Positions 24,765 through 33,341 of a DNA stretch of 64,000 bases are shown one piece after another. The notes beneath the pieces are model-generated. The model was not told where the DNA came from, searched no databases, and worked only from the letters and a program-made list of their open reading frames with translations. The stretch spans positions 2,154,001 to 2,218,000 of the forward strand of contig NZ_CP093337.1 of NCBI RefSeq assembly GCF_022637395.1, read 5' to 3'. Within the stretch, counting starts at the first letter, position 1. Each line of letters starts with the position of its first letter. Source of the DNA: Shinella sp. H4-D48 (GTDB lineage: Bacteria; Pseudomonadota; Alphaproteobacteria; Rhizobiales; Rhizobiaceae). Position numbers and translations under genes: made by a program.

Positions 24765-25586
24765 TTACGTCCGATCCCACTCCGGCATGCGCTTGTCGAG
24801 AAACGCTCCGATGCCTTCCTTTGCGTCGTCTGCCAGCATGTTCTCGACCATGGTCGTGACGGCGATGGTGTAGGCTTCCGCGACCGGCAGGCCGGCCTGG
24901 GCGCGGATCGCGGCCTTGCCGACGCGCAGCGCCTGCGGCGACTTGGATGCGATGACGGCAGCGTATTTGTCGACGACCTGGCGCAGGTACTGCTGCGGCA
25001 CGATGCGGTTGACGAGGCCGAAATCCTTGGCGGTGGAGGCGTCGATGGTCTCGCCGGTCAGCAGCATCTCCATCGCCTGCTTGGGATGTGCCGCGCGGGT
25101 CACGGCAACCATCGGCGTCGAGCAGAACAGGCCGATATTGACGCCCGGCGTGCAGAACGTCGCGGTGTCCGTGCAGATGGCAAGGTCGCAGCTCGCGACG
25201 AGCTGGCAGCCGGCGGCCGTCGCCAGGCCGTCGATCTCGGCCACGACGGGCTGCGGCAACGCGGCGATCTTCAGCATGATGTCTGCACCCATGCGCATGG
25301 TCTTCTCAAAGAAGGCACGGCCGCCGTCGGCATCCGCACGATGCGCAGTCATTTCCTTGAGATCGTGGCCGGCGGAAAAGACCTTGCCGGTCGAGGCCAG
25401 TACGACGACGCGGATCGCGTCATCCGCGGCAGCGGCATCGAGCGCCTCGGCAAGCGCCTGCATGGTGGCGATGGAGAGCGCATTTGCCGGCGGATTGTTC
25501 AGCGTGATGCGCAAAACCGGCGCCTGCCGCTCGATCCGCACCAGTCCTGCCTGCTCTTCTTTCCTGAACTCCACCACATCCGCCAT
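24765..25586 (-). CDS. Enoyl-CoA hydratase/isomerase family protein (ECHDC3-like crotonase)
   Basis: A 273-residue crotonase-fold protein. The CoA/oxyanion region reads FSAGHDLKEM (residues 70-79) and the second site ATAAGCQLVASCDLA. The two acids that hydrate enoyl-CoA in classic enzymes are replaced: Q128 stands in GCQ where Glu is normal and G148 in CTPGVN where the second Glu is normal. This is the pattern of the ECHDC3-like group, so hydratase activity is unlikely and the reaction is unknown. A perfect AAGGAGGT lies 6 bases before ATG 25586. It is divergent from a thioesterase gene, which may share its acyl-CoA context. Confidence 0.85.
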   Translation of the reverse strand: MADVVEFRKEEQAGLVRIERQAPVLRITLNNPPANALSIATMQALAEALDAAAADDAIRVVVLASTGKVFSAGHDLKEMTAHRADADGGRAFFEKTMRMGADIMLKIAALPQPVVAEIDGLATAAGCQLVASCDLAICTDTATFCTPGVNIGLFCSTPMVAVTRAAHPKQAMEMLLTGETIDASTAKDFGLVNRIVPQQYLRQVVDKYAAVIASKSPQALRVGKAAIRAQAGLPVAEAYTIAVTTMVENMLADDAKEGIGAFLDKRMPEWDRT

Positions 25587-25722
25587 TGTGACCTCCTTCT
25601 CGTATAGTCGTGTGGTCCTACGCCGCGCCGTCGCCCGTTTCAAGCGCGGCAAGATAGACTTTCAGCGGGCTTGCGGGGCGCGGCAAATCGGTCTGTAAAC
25701 GCGGGGAGAGGAGACGCATGCG

Positions 25723-26154
25723 ATGGAACTGACGCCGATCATGGACCCGGAAGCGCTGAACCGCTTCCTCGAAACCGATTTTCCGCAGCTTCACAAGGAT
25801 GGCAAGGTGTTCGAGGTGATGGCGGTCGGCCCGGGAACGGTGACCATGCGGCTCATGCCCAACGATCGGCACCTGCGCCCCGGCGGCACGATTTCCGGCC
25901 CCACGCTCTTCTCACTCGCCGATGTCGGCGCATGGTGCGCGGTACTCGCTCATATCGGGCCGGTGGCGCTTGCCGTCACCACCAACCTCAACATCAATTT
26001 CCTGCGCAAGCCCGCGCCCGGGCCCCTCTCCTGCACCTGCCGGCTCCTCAAGCTTGGCAAGCGGCTGGCCGTCGTGGACGCCTCGATTTTCGATGCCGAC
26101 GGCGAGGATCTGGTGGCCCACGCCACCGCGACGTACTCGATTCCACCAAGATAA
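25723..26154 (+). CDS. PaaI-type hotdog thioesterase
   Basis: A 143-residue hotdog-fold protein of the PaaI thioesterase family, which hydrolyses acyl-CoA esters. The key helix region reads HLRPGGTISGPTLFSLADVGAW at about residues 49-70, with the Gly-rich turn and an Asp at the position used in catalysis. The strand NLNINFLRKPAPGPL and the C-terminal HATATYSIP complete the fold. GAGGAGACG lies about 9 bases upstream of the ATG. It is divergent from the crotonase-like gene, which suggests a shared acyl-CoA role. The substrate is not evident. Confidence 0.85.
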   Translation: MELTPIMDPEALNRFLETDFPQLHKDGKVFEVMAVGPGTVTMRLMPNDRHLRPGGTISGPTLFSLADVGAWCAVLAHIGPVALAVTTNLNINFLRKPAPGPLSCTCRLLKLGKRLAVVDASIFDADGEDLVAHATATYSIPPR

Positions 26155-26231
26155 TTTGCGGTATCTTAATACCACCCTCATAACGCATTGTTTTTAAACG
26201 ACCATCTTTCGCGGCCTCCGGATTGCGTCGC

Positions 26232-26260
26232 TTGACGCCCTGCCCGCCCTCGCTTATAAG
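26232..26260 (+). promoter_or_regulatory. Sigma70 promoter of rplM-rpsI
   Basis: TTGACG (26232-26237), a 17-base spacer and TATAAG (26255-26260) give a strong housekeeping promoter. The start of transcription would be near 26267, leaving a leader of about 115 bases before rplM, long enough for ribosomal-protein feedback control, though no known leader motif was recognised. Confidence 0.6.
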
Positions 26261-26383
26261 CCGCACCAGATCGCGGTCCCCTCGGGCCGCGTTCGATTTT
26301 TGGCATTCGCAAGAGGCCAAACCAAGCAACAAGAAACGCCCCAGGCCGCAAGGCTTCGGGACCCTACAGAAAGAGCTACTCCC

Positions 26384-26848
26384 ATGGGTACCTTCGTACA
26401 GAAGCCCGCCGAGGTAGAGAAGAAGTGGATCCTCATCGACGCCGAAGGCCTCGTTGTCGGTCGCCTCGCTACCCTCATCGCGAACCGCCTGCGCGGCAAG
26501 CACAAGGCCACTTTCACGCCCCACGTCGACGACGGTGACAACATCATCGTTATCAACGCCGACAAGGTCGTCTTCACCGGCAAGAAGTACTCCGACAAGA
26601 AGTACTACTGGCACACCGGTTACCCGGGTGGCATCAAGGAGCGTACGGCTCGCCAGATCATCGAAGGCCGCTTCCCGGAGCGCGTTCTCGAGAAGGCTGT
26701 CGAACGCATGGTTCCGCGCGGCCCGCTCGGCCGTCGCCAGATGAAGAACCTGCGCGTTTACGCCGGCGCCAACCATCCGCACGAAGCCCAGCAGCCCGTC
26801 GTTCTCGACGTCGCCAAGCTGAACAGCAAGAACACAAGGAGCGCCTGA
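26384..26848 (+). CDS. rplM: 50S ribosomal protein L13
   Basis: A 154-residue large-subunit protein needed early in 50S assembly. It begins [21 protein letters not shown] and contains the family signature around [18 protein letters not shown]. Length is typical for alphaproteobacteria. ATG 26384 has AGAAAGAG upstream; the 28 in-frame codons before it belong to the leader. rpsI follows after 2 bases, the universal rplM-rpsI operon. Codon use is strongly biased towards C-ending codons, as expected for a highly expressed gene. Confidence 0.97.
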   Translation: MGTFVQKPAEVEKKWILIDAEGLVVGRLATLIANRLRGKHKATFTPHVDDGDNIIVINADKVVFTGKKYSDKKYYWHTGYPGGIKERTARQIIEGRFPERVLEKAVERMVPRGPLGRRQMKNLRVYAGANHPHEAQQPVVLDVAKLNSKNTRSA

Positions 26849-26850
26849 TA

Positions 26851-27327
26851 ATGGCCGACCTCTCCTCGCTCAAGGACCTCGGCGTCGCCGCTGCAGCTCC
26901 GGCCGCTTCCGCCCCGGTTCACGTCAAGAAGGTTGACGCCCAGGGCCGTTCCTACGCCACCGGCAAGCGCAAGGACGCTGTCGCCCGCGTGTGGGTCAAG
27001 CCGGGCTCCGGCAAGATCACCATCAACGGCAAGTCGTTCGAAGCCTACTTCGCACGCCCGGTCCTGCAGATGATCCTGCAGCAGCCGATCGTCGCAGCTG
27101 CCCGTGATGGTCAGTTCGACATCGACGCGACCGTTGCTGGCGGCGGCCTTTCCGGCCAGGCCGGTGCCGTTCGTCACGGCATCTCCAAGGCACTGACCTA
27201 CTTCGAACCGGCCCTGCGCTCGGTTCTGAAGAAGGGCGGCTTCCTGACCCGCGACTCGCGCGTCGTCGAACGCAAGAAGTACGGCAAGGCCAAGGCCCGC
27301 CGTTCGTTCCAGTTCTCCAAGCGTTAA
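26851..27327 (+). CDS. rpsI: 30S ribosomal protein S9
   Basis: A 158-residue small-subunit protein whose C-terminal tail reaches the P-site tRNA. The S9 signature is at [19 protein letters not shown], and the protein ends in the diagnostic [11 protein letters not shown]. It has an Ala-rich extension of about 30 residues at the N-terminus ([16 protein letters not shown]), usual in rhizobia. AAGGAGC overlapping the rplM end serves as ribosome site. It is the last gene of the rplM operon, with a terminator 25 bases downstream. Confidence 0.97.
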   Translation: MADLSSLKDLGVAAAAPAASAPVHVKKVDAQGRSYATGKRKDAVARVWVKPGSGKITINGKSFEAYFARPVLQMILQQPIVAAARDGQFDIDATVAGGGLSGQAGAVRHGISKALTYFEPALRSVLKKGGFLTRDSRVVERKKYGKAKARRSFQFSKR

Positions 27328-27352
27328 TCGCTCGGAAGACTTTTTCTTCAGG

Positions 27353-27385
27353 AAAGGTCGGGGTTCGCCCCGGCCTTTTCGTTTT
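27353..27385 (+). terminator. Intrinsic terminator of the rplM-rpsI operon
   Basis: AAAGGTCGGGG, loop TTCG, CCCCGGCCTTT forms an 11-bp stem with one G-U pair, followed by TCGTTTT. It directly follows rpsI. Confidence 0.8.
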
Positions 27386-27543
27386 GGGGATGGACGGATT
27401 GCCCCTGAACCGCCTCCGCTCGAAAGTGACCCGCTCACACCCATCTCCCAATTTTACCCCCTTGCCTAAAGCCCCGCGATTGGCGAACGTCCCGCCGAAC
27501 TTGTTTCACGCATTTTTACCGGAAATGACCGAGGGGGGACTTT

Positions 27544-28500
27544 ATGGCCAACAAGACGATCGACCATGCCATCACCGCCAAGTCGCTGAAGAGCGCAGCG
27601 TCGGACCCGACCCATGCGGGCATCCTGTCCTTCATGCGCCGGCGCTATACCAAGGTGCTAAAGGATGTCGACGCCGTCGTCTGGGGCATTCCCTTCGATG
27701 CCGCGACCTCCAACCGCCCCGGCACGCGCTTCGGGCCGCAGGCGATCCGCCGCGCGTCGGCGATCATGGACAACGATCCGCAATATCCCTTCGAGCGCGA
27801 CCTGTTCGAGGACATGGCCGTCATCGACTACGGCGATTGCCTGCTGGACTACGGCAACCACCAGAAGACGCCCGGTACCATCGAGCGCGAGGCAAAGAAG
27901 ATCCTGAAATCCGGCGCCTATATGCTGACGCTCGGCGGCGATCACTTCATCACGCTGCCGCTGCTGCGCGCGCATGCCGAAAAACACGGGCCCCTCTCCC
28001 TCGTCCAGTTCGATGCGCATCAGGATACCTGGGCGGACGAGAAGGGCCGCATCGACCATGGCTCTTTCGTCGGCACCGCCGTCCGTGAGGGGTTGATCGA
28101 CGCCGAGACGTCGATCCAGATCGGCATCCGCACCCATGCGCCCGAAGATTGCGGCATCCGCATCCTCTATGGCTACGACGTGGAGGAGATGAGTGCTGCC
28201 CAAATCGCCGATGCGATCATCCATCATGTCGGCGACCGCGCGACCTATCTGACCTTCGACATCGACTGCCTCGACCCAGCCTATGCGCCGGGCACGGGCA
28301 CGCCGGTCTCGGGCGGGCCGTCCAGCGCGCGTATCCTGTCGGTGCTGCGCAAGCTCGGCGCGCTCAACATCGTCGGCTCCGACGTGGTGGAGGTGGCCCC
28401 CGCCTATGACCACGCCGATATCACCGCAATCGCCGGCTCCACCATCGCCATGTACATGCTCGGCCTTCACGCCGAGGCGCTGGCCGAACGTCGCGGCTGA
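27544..28500 (+). CDS. speB: Agmatinase (arginase/agmatinase family ureohydrolase)
   Basis: A 318-residue dimanganese hydrolase of the arginase/agmatinase family. Agmatinase splits agmatine into putrescine and urea. Metal motifs are clear: [16 protein letters not shown] and [17 protein letters not shown]. The start context [18 protein letters not shown] is typical of the agmatinase rather than the arginase branch. A GAGGGGGGA lies just upstream of the ATG. The exact substrate among guanidino compounds cannot be fixed by sequence alone, so the symbol is provisional. The arginine-pathway gene argC follows 125 bases later on the same strand. Confidence 0.85.
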   Translation: MANKTIDHAITAKSLKSAASDPTHAGILSFMRRRYTKVLKDVDAVVWGIPFDAATSNRPGTRFGPQAIRRASAIMDNDPQYPFERDLFEDMAVIDYGDCLLDYGNHQKTPGTIEREAKKILKSGAYMLTLGGDHFITLPLLRAHAEKHGPLSLVQFDAHQDTWADEKGRIDHGSFVGTAVREGLIDAETSIQIGIRTHAPEDCGIRILYGYDVEEMSAAQIADAIIHHVGDRATYLTFDIDCLDPAYAPGTGTPVSGGPSSARILSVLRKLGALNIVGSDVVEVAPAYDHADITAIAGSTIAMYMLGLHAEALAERRG

Positions 28501-28625
28501 GCACCATTGAATGCGACAGAACGAGCCGCTATATCGGCGGCGACTTCTCTTTTCCGCACGTCCGGATGCAGCGGCACAACACTGCGACCGGATTTGCCCG
28601 AGACACTGACAGGATGGGACAGCAG

Positions 28626-29558
28626 ATGAAACCGAAGATCTTCATCGATGGCGAACACGGCACGACGGGTCTGCAGATCCGCACCCGCATGGCCGGCCGC
28701 GCCGATGTCGAGCTTCTGTCCATCCCGGAAGCCGAGCGCCGCAACGCGCAGCTGCGCGAAGACCTGCTCAACAGCGCCGATATCGCTATCCTCTGCCTGC
28801 CCGATGATGCGGCCAAGGAGGCCGTGGCCATGGTCGCGGGCAACAATTCCGTGCGGATCATCGACACCTCGACCGCCCATCGCGTCAATCCGGATTGGGC
28901 CTACGGTTTTGCGGAAATGGATCGCAACCAGCCGAAGAAGATCGCGGCGGCGCGCTACGTCGCCAATCCCGGCTGCTACCCGACCGGCGCCATCGGTCTC
29001 ATCCGGCCGCTGCGCCTCGCCGGCCTTCTGCCGGAGGATTATCCCATCACGGTCAATGCCGTCTCGGGCTATACCGGCGGCGGCAAGCAGATGATCGCGC
29101 AGATGGAAGACGAAGGCCATGCCGAGCACATCGCATCGCCGCATTTCCTCTACGGCCTCACGCTGAAGCACAAGCATGTGCCGGAAATGCAGGTGCACGG
29201 CCTGCTCGGCCGCTCGCCGCTGTTTGCGCCCTCTGTCGGCAAGTTCGCGCAGGGCATGATCGTGCAGGTGCCGCTCCACCTCGCCGACCTCAAGGACAAC
29301 GCGTCGCTTGGCTCGATCCATGAAGCGCTGGCAGATCACTATGCCGGCCAGGATATCGTCGAGGTGGTCGATCTCAAGGAAAGCGCCAATCTTGCCCGCG
29401 TCAACGCCGTGGAGCTGGCCGATACCGACCGCATGAAGCTCTATGTCTTCGGCACCGCAGGCGCGCCGCATGTCAACCTCGTCGCCCTGCTCGACAATCT
29501 CGGCAAGGGCGCCTCGGGTGCCGCCGTGCAGAACATGGACCTGATGCTGGGCGCATGA
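28626..29558 (+). CDS. argC: N-acetyl-gamma-glutamyl-phosphate reductase (type 2)
   Basis: A 310-residue enzyme for the third step of arginine synthesis, reducing N-acetylglutamyl phosphate to the semialdehyde. The NADP loop is [11 protein letters not shown] and the active-site cysteine lies in [11 protein letters not shown]. Length of about 310 marks the short type 2 form found in many alphaproteobacteria. The frame is open 20 codons further upstream, but [12 protein letters not shown] at 28626 is the family start, with GGATGGGA before it. The stop codon overlaps the ATG of the next gene (ATGA). Confidence 0.93.
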   Translation: MKPKIFIDGEHGTTGLQIRTRMAGRADVELLSIPEAERRNAQLREDLLNSADIAILCLPDDAAKEAVAMVAGNNSVRIIDTSTAHRVNPDWAYGFAEMDRNQPKKIAAARYVANPGCYPTGAIGLIRPLRLAGLLPEDYPITVNAVSGYTGGGKQMIAQMEDEGHAEHIASPHFLYGLTLKHKHVPEMQVHGLLGRSPLFAPSVGKFAQGMIVQVPLHLADLKDNASLGSIHEALADHYAGQDIVEVVDLKESANLARVNAVELADTDRMKLYVFGTAGAPHVNLVALLDNLGKGASGAAVQNMDLMLGA

Positions 29559-30397
29559 CGATAGAACAGCTGCCCTTCCCCGGCGAATGGCAGATTGAAA
29601 GCGCCGCACTCCTGGCAGACACGATTGTCGGCAGGGTTTACGACGTGACACTTGCCGGCGGCGAAAACGCCGTCGTCAAGCATCTGAAGCCGAAGGCGCT
29701 GGAAGACAGCCTGCGCGGCGCAGATTTCCTGACATGGCGGGATGGCGTTGGCTGCGTGAAGCTTCTCGCCCGCTCCGGCACGATGCTGCTGATGGAGCAT
29801 GCCGGCAAGACGACGCTTCGGGATCACCTCTTATCGCACGGCGACCGTGACGCGACGCGCATCGCTGCCAACGTTCTTCTTGATTATGACCGTCCGTCGG
29901 ACAGCCCGCCGCCGGCAAGCCTGCAACCGCTCTCACGCTATTTCGCAAGCCTCTTCGCCAAGGCCGAACGGGATCGCAGGGACAGCCGTGCCGGCCCCTA
30001 TGCGGCAGCTGCGACCATCGCCGAGGCGCTCTTGGCCGATCAGCGGGACATCAGGCCGCTGCACGGCGACCTTCACCACGAAAACATCATGCACGGACCG
30101 CGCGGCTGGCTCATCATCGATCCCGTTGGGCTGATCGGCGATGCCGCGCTCGACGTCGCCAACATGTTCTCCAATCCGCTGGACCGCTTCGATCTCACGC
30201 GCGACGAAGAGCGGATCGCCGACATGGCGGAGGTCTTCGCAAAGACGCTCGCGCGCGATGTCCGCACCATCCTGCGCTACGCCTTCGCCTATGGCTGCCT
30301 GTCGGCCGCGTGGCATGACGAGGATGGCAACTCGGAGGATCGCGACAACGAACTTGCCGTTGCCGCTGCGATCCGCAACGTTCTCAGGCAGGCCTGA
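29555..30397 (+). CDS. Aminoglycoside/hydroxyurea antibiotic resistance kinase-like protein
   Basis: A 280-residue protein of the APH(6)/hydroxyurea phosphotransferase (APH_6_hur) family. The kinase core shows an ATP-side lysine in [11 protein letters not shown], the catalytic loop [13 protein letters not shown] and the metal Asp in [11 protein letters not shown]. Family members include streptomycin 6-kinases, but chromosomal copies often have other small-molecule substrates, so resistance should not be assumed. The ATG overlaps the argC stop by 4 bases, so the two are translationally coupled. It is convergent with ctaA, five bases apart. Confidence 0.82.
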   Translation: MTIEQLPFPGEWQIESAALLADTIVGRVYDVTLAGGENAVVKHLKPKALEDSLRGADFLTWRDGVGCVKLLARSGTMLLMEHAGKTTLRDHLLSHGDRDATRIAANVLLDYDRPSDSPPPASLQPLSRYFASLFAKAERDRRDSRAGPYAAAATIAEALLADQRDIRPLHGDLHHENIMHGPRGWLIIDPVGLIGDAALDVANMFSNPLDRFDLTRDEERIADMAEVFAKTLARDVRTILRYAFAYGCLSAAWHDEDGNSEDRDNELAVAAAIRNVLRQA

Positions 30398-30402
30398 CCG
30401 GA

Positions 30403-31494
30403 TCAGGCCCGCACGTCGTCTCTTTCGTATTCCCCATAGAAGCCGCGCCAGTGGGCGATGGCGAAGCTCAGCACGACCAGCGCGCCGCCCTGGTGCGCCA
30501 GCGCCCAGCCGAGCGGCACCTGCCAGATCAGCGTCAGGATGCCGATTGTCGCCTGAAGACAGACGAGGCCGAAGAGCACCAGTGCGCGGCGCGCATGGGT
30601 GGTTTCGGGTGCGGCACGCAGCGAGGAGATCAGGTGCACAAGCGCAAGCGCGAAGAGCACGTAGGCGCCGATGCGGTGCACGAACTGCACGGTCTTCGGG
30701 TTCTCGAAGAGATTGATCCACCAGGGCTGCTGCAGGAAGAGGCCACCAGGCACGACGGCGCCGTCCATCAGCGGCCATGTATTGTAGGTAAAGCCGGCAT
30801 GCAGGCCGGCAACGAGCGCACCGAGATAGATCTGGAAGATCGCCATGCAGGCGATGATGCCGGCCATGCGGCGCGAACCCGGCGTCGGCGCCTCATCGTC
30901 GCTGTGCGGCGCAAGCGCGCGCATCAGCCACACGGTCCCGGCAAAGATGAGACAGGCGATGGTGAGATGGGTGGCAAGCCGGTACTGGCTGACGGAAACC
31001 CGCTCGGCGAGGCCGGACGACACCATCCACCAGCCGATGAAACCCTGGAAGCCGCCAAGCGCAAGAAGCCCGACGAGCGGCCAGCGCATCTTGCGCTCGA
31101 TGCGCCCGGTCAGCCAGAAGAAGACGAGCGGCACGGCGAAGACGAAGCCGATGGAGCGCGCGATCAGCCGGTGTGCCCATTCCCACCAGAAGATCGTCTT
31201 GAACTCGTCGACGGTCATGCCCTTGTTGACCTGCTCATATTGCGGAATGCGCTTGTAGAGCTCGAACTCCTCCTGCCACTCCTGCGCGCCGATCGGCGGG
31301 ATGACACCGTGGATGGGCTTCCACTCCGTAATGGAGAGGCCGGAGCCGGTCAGGCGCGTTGCGCCGCCCACGAGAACCAGCACGAACAGAACGAACAGAA
31401 CGAAACCCAGCCAGATGCGCACCTGCCGGCGATTGCGCTCGATGCGGCCCGCGTCGTCGACGCTGCGATATGCTGTTACGTTGGTGGCGCTCAT
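30403..31494 (-). CDS. ctaA: Haem A synthase CtaA
   Basis: A 363-residue inner-membrane enzyme that oxidises haem O to haem A for cytochrome aa3 oxidase. About eight membrane helices are visible. Haem-ligand motifs include [14 protein letters not shown] and, in the second half, [12 protein letters not shown] and HQGGALVV; the conserved [19 protein letters not shown] follows helix 1. Alphaproteobacterial (type 2) members have this length. ATG 31494 is preceded by GGAGCCGATGAA. It is divergent from a small DUF2842 gene starting about 200 bases away. Confidence 0.93.
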   Translation of the reverse strand: MSATNVTAYRSVDDAGRIERNRRQVRIWLGFVLFVLFVLVLVGGATRLTGSGLSITEWKPIHGVIPPIGAQEWQEEFELYKRIPQYEQVNKGMTVDEFKTIFWWEWAHRLIARSIGFVFAVPLVFFWLTGRIERKMRWPLVGLLALGGFQGFIGWWMVSSGLAERVSVSQYRLATHLTIACLIFAGTVWLMRALAPHSDDEAPTPGSRRMAGIIACMAIFQIYLGALVAGLHAGFTYNTWPLMDGAVVPGGLFLQQPWWINLFENPKTVQFVHRIGAYVLFALALVHLISSLRAAPETTHARRALVLFGLVCLQATIGILTLIWQVPLGWALAHQGGALVVLSFAIAHWRGFYGEYERDDVRA

Positions 31495-31691
31495 TTCATC
31501 GGCTCCTTTGCCCGGAGCGGCAATCCGCCCGCCCCTCAGGCTTTTCCATGCAGTCGCGGGCACAAAATGGCCTGCACCCATCGTCGCAAACTGCTCCGAC
31601 GTTGATTTGCCCGACCGGGCCGTGCAAAACAAGGCCCGAAGCTTTGCGGCATGCCGTCGCGCCCTGCAGCCCCGCCCAACGAAGGTCCGAA

Positions 31692-31910
31692 ATGCCCCCT
31701 CGCCTGAGAAAACTGATCGGCACGATCCTGATCATCATCCTCGTGCTCGTCTACGCGCTGGTCGCAACGACGGTTGCCGTCGCGACGCTGGGGGAATCGC
31801 CGTGGTATATCCACCTTCTCTATTTCACGCTCACGGGGCTTCTGTGGATTCTGCCGGCCATGCTGATCATCAAGTGGATGGAAAAGCCCGGCAAGCCGCG
31901 TAGCGAATAG
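31692..31910 (+). CDS. DUF2842 family small membrane protein
   Basis: A 72-residue protein with two membrane helices: residues 8-30 and 40-62 (around [17 protein letters not shown]). It matches the DUF2842 family, small alphaproteobacterial membrane proteins of unknown role. [11 protein letters not shown] has a GAAGGTC just upstream of the ATG. It starts about 200 bases from the divergent haem A synthase gene, a neighbourhood that hints at a respiratory-membrane link but does not prove it. Confidence 0.75.
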   Translation: MPPRLRKLIGTILIIILVLVYALVATTVAVATLGESPWYIHLLYFTLTGLLWILPAMLIIKWMEKPGKPRSE

Positions 31911-32095
31911 CCGGCCTGCGCGCTGCCGTGGCGTCCCAAACCCGCGCCGCGTTATCCAATTGCTAACCTCGCCGGCCGATTCCTTCTGCCCTGCCGCCGG
32001 CCCCGCTCGTGCTTAAACCATTTGCGCAATCTCGGCCGCTATGGTCGGGCAGCGGCTGCGTGCCGCGCGCGAAAGGGACACAGAGGTTGGGCGCG

Positions 32096-33337
32096 ATGCA
32101 ACTCCATTTCCAGGCCATGCCGTCAGAGCCGGCGCCAGCCGATGCGGCAGCGGCAGGTGATGGTGTGCTCGCCTTCGGCCCCCTCTCCATCCGCCTGCAC
32201 GAGACGATAGAGCCGCTTGAGGCCCGCTGGCGGGCGATGGAGGCTTGCGATAACCTCTCCCTTCACCAGAGCTATGACTGGTGCCGCGCCTGGGCACGCA
32301 CGCAGGGCACAAAGCTGTTGATCGTCGAGGGCGTGTCCGGCGGCCGCACGCAGCTCATCCTGCCGCTCGAAATTGTGCGGCACGGGCCGGTGCGGGTCGC
32401 CCGCCTGCTCGCCACCGATTTCAGCAACCTCAACACCGGCCTCTATACGAGAGCGTTCCGGGCGCTCGCCTCACCGCCCCGGCTGCGCAATGCACTGAGC
32501 CAGGCGCGCGGCGACTTCGCCAGTCATTTCGACCTTCTGCTGCTCGACAAGGTGCCGCTCGAATGGCGCGGCGATGCCAATCCCTTTGGCGACCTGCCGG
32601 CCATCCTGAACCAGAACGCCGCCTTCCAGCTGCCGCTGCTCGGCGATTTCGAGCGCACGCTGGCCCAGATCAATGCCAAGAACCGGCGCAAGAAGTTCCG
32701 CAACGCCGAACGCCGGCTGATGGAGCTCGGCGGCTACGAGCACATCATCGCGCCCACCGGAAACGAGGCGCTTGTCCTTCTCGAAACCTTCTTCCGGCAA
32801 AAATCGGTTCGTTTCCAGGCACTCGGCCTGCCCGATGTCTTTCGCGACGAGCGGACTCGCGATTTTTTCCGCGCACTCGTGACGACATCATTATCGGACA
32901 GCGAATACCCGCTTCAGCTTCATGCGCTGCGTCTCACCGGCGCGCATGCGGGCCATATCGCGGCCATTGCCGGGCTTTCGCGCAAGGGCGATCATGTGAT
33001 CTGCCAGTTCGGTTCGCTCGACGAAAGCGTTGCGGCAGGTGCCAGCCCCGGCGAGTTCCTGTTTCATCTCGCCATCCGCAAGCTTTGCGAAGAAGGCGTG
33101 GCGCTCTTCGATTTCGGCATAGGCGACCAGCTCTACAAGCGTTCCTGGTGCACGATCGAGACTCCGCAATACGATCTGTTGTGGGCGACCACGCCGGCCG
33201 GCAGCCTTGCGGCCACGCTTCACCGCGTGAAGGCGGGCGCCAAGCGCTTCATCAAGCGCAATCCGCAGATCTATGCGTTTCTTCAGCGCCGGCGCTCTGG
33301 GCGGCAGGCCGCCCGCGCCGGTAACGACGCGGACTGA
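32096..33337 (+). CDS. GNAT-type acetyltransferase of the BioF2-like/CelD group
   Basis: A 413-residue protein with the GNAT-like acetyltransferase 6 (BioF2-like/CelD) domain. The central region NRRKKFRNAERRLMELGGYEH and the later SPGEFLFHLAIRKLCEEGVALFDFGIGDQLYKRSW are typical; the latter includes the substrate region. Members are often found with exopolysaccharide or cellulose genes and are thought to acylate sugars or act on aminoacyl substrates, which fits this position beside a polysaccharide locus. ATG 32096 has AGAGGTT upstream; the open frame runs 29 codons further. Its stop is 4 bases from the end of the convergent GumC-like gene. Confidence 0.8.
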   Translation: MQLHFQAMPSEPAPADAAAAGDGVLAFGPLSIRLHETIEPLEARWRAMEACDNLSLHQSYDWCRAWARTQGTKLLIVEGVSGGRTQLILPLEIVRHGPVRVARLLATDFSNLNTGLYTRAFRALASPPRLRNALSQARGDFASHFDLLLLDKVPLEWRGDANPFGDLPAILNQNAAFQLPLLGDFERTLAQINAKNRRKKFRNAERRLMELGGYEHIIAPTGNEALVLLETFFRQKSVRFQALGLPDVFRDERTRDFFRALVTTSLSDSEYPLQLHALRLTGAHAGHIAAIAGLSRKGDHVICQFGSLDESVAAGASPGEFLFHLAIRKLCEEGVALFDFGIGDQLYKRSWCTIETPQYDLLWATTPAGSLAATLHRVKAGAKRFIKRNPQIYAFLQRRRSGRQAARAGNDAD

Positions 33338-33341
33338 ACCG

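Noticed and set aside
29555-30397. Acquired streptomycin resistance gene
   Set aside because: Base composition matches the neighbours, no mobile element is near, and the gene is translationally coupled to argC, so it looks like a resident chromosomal gene.
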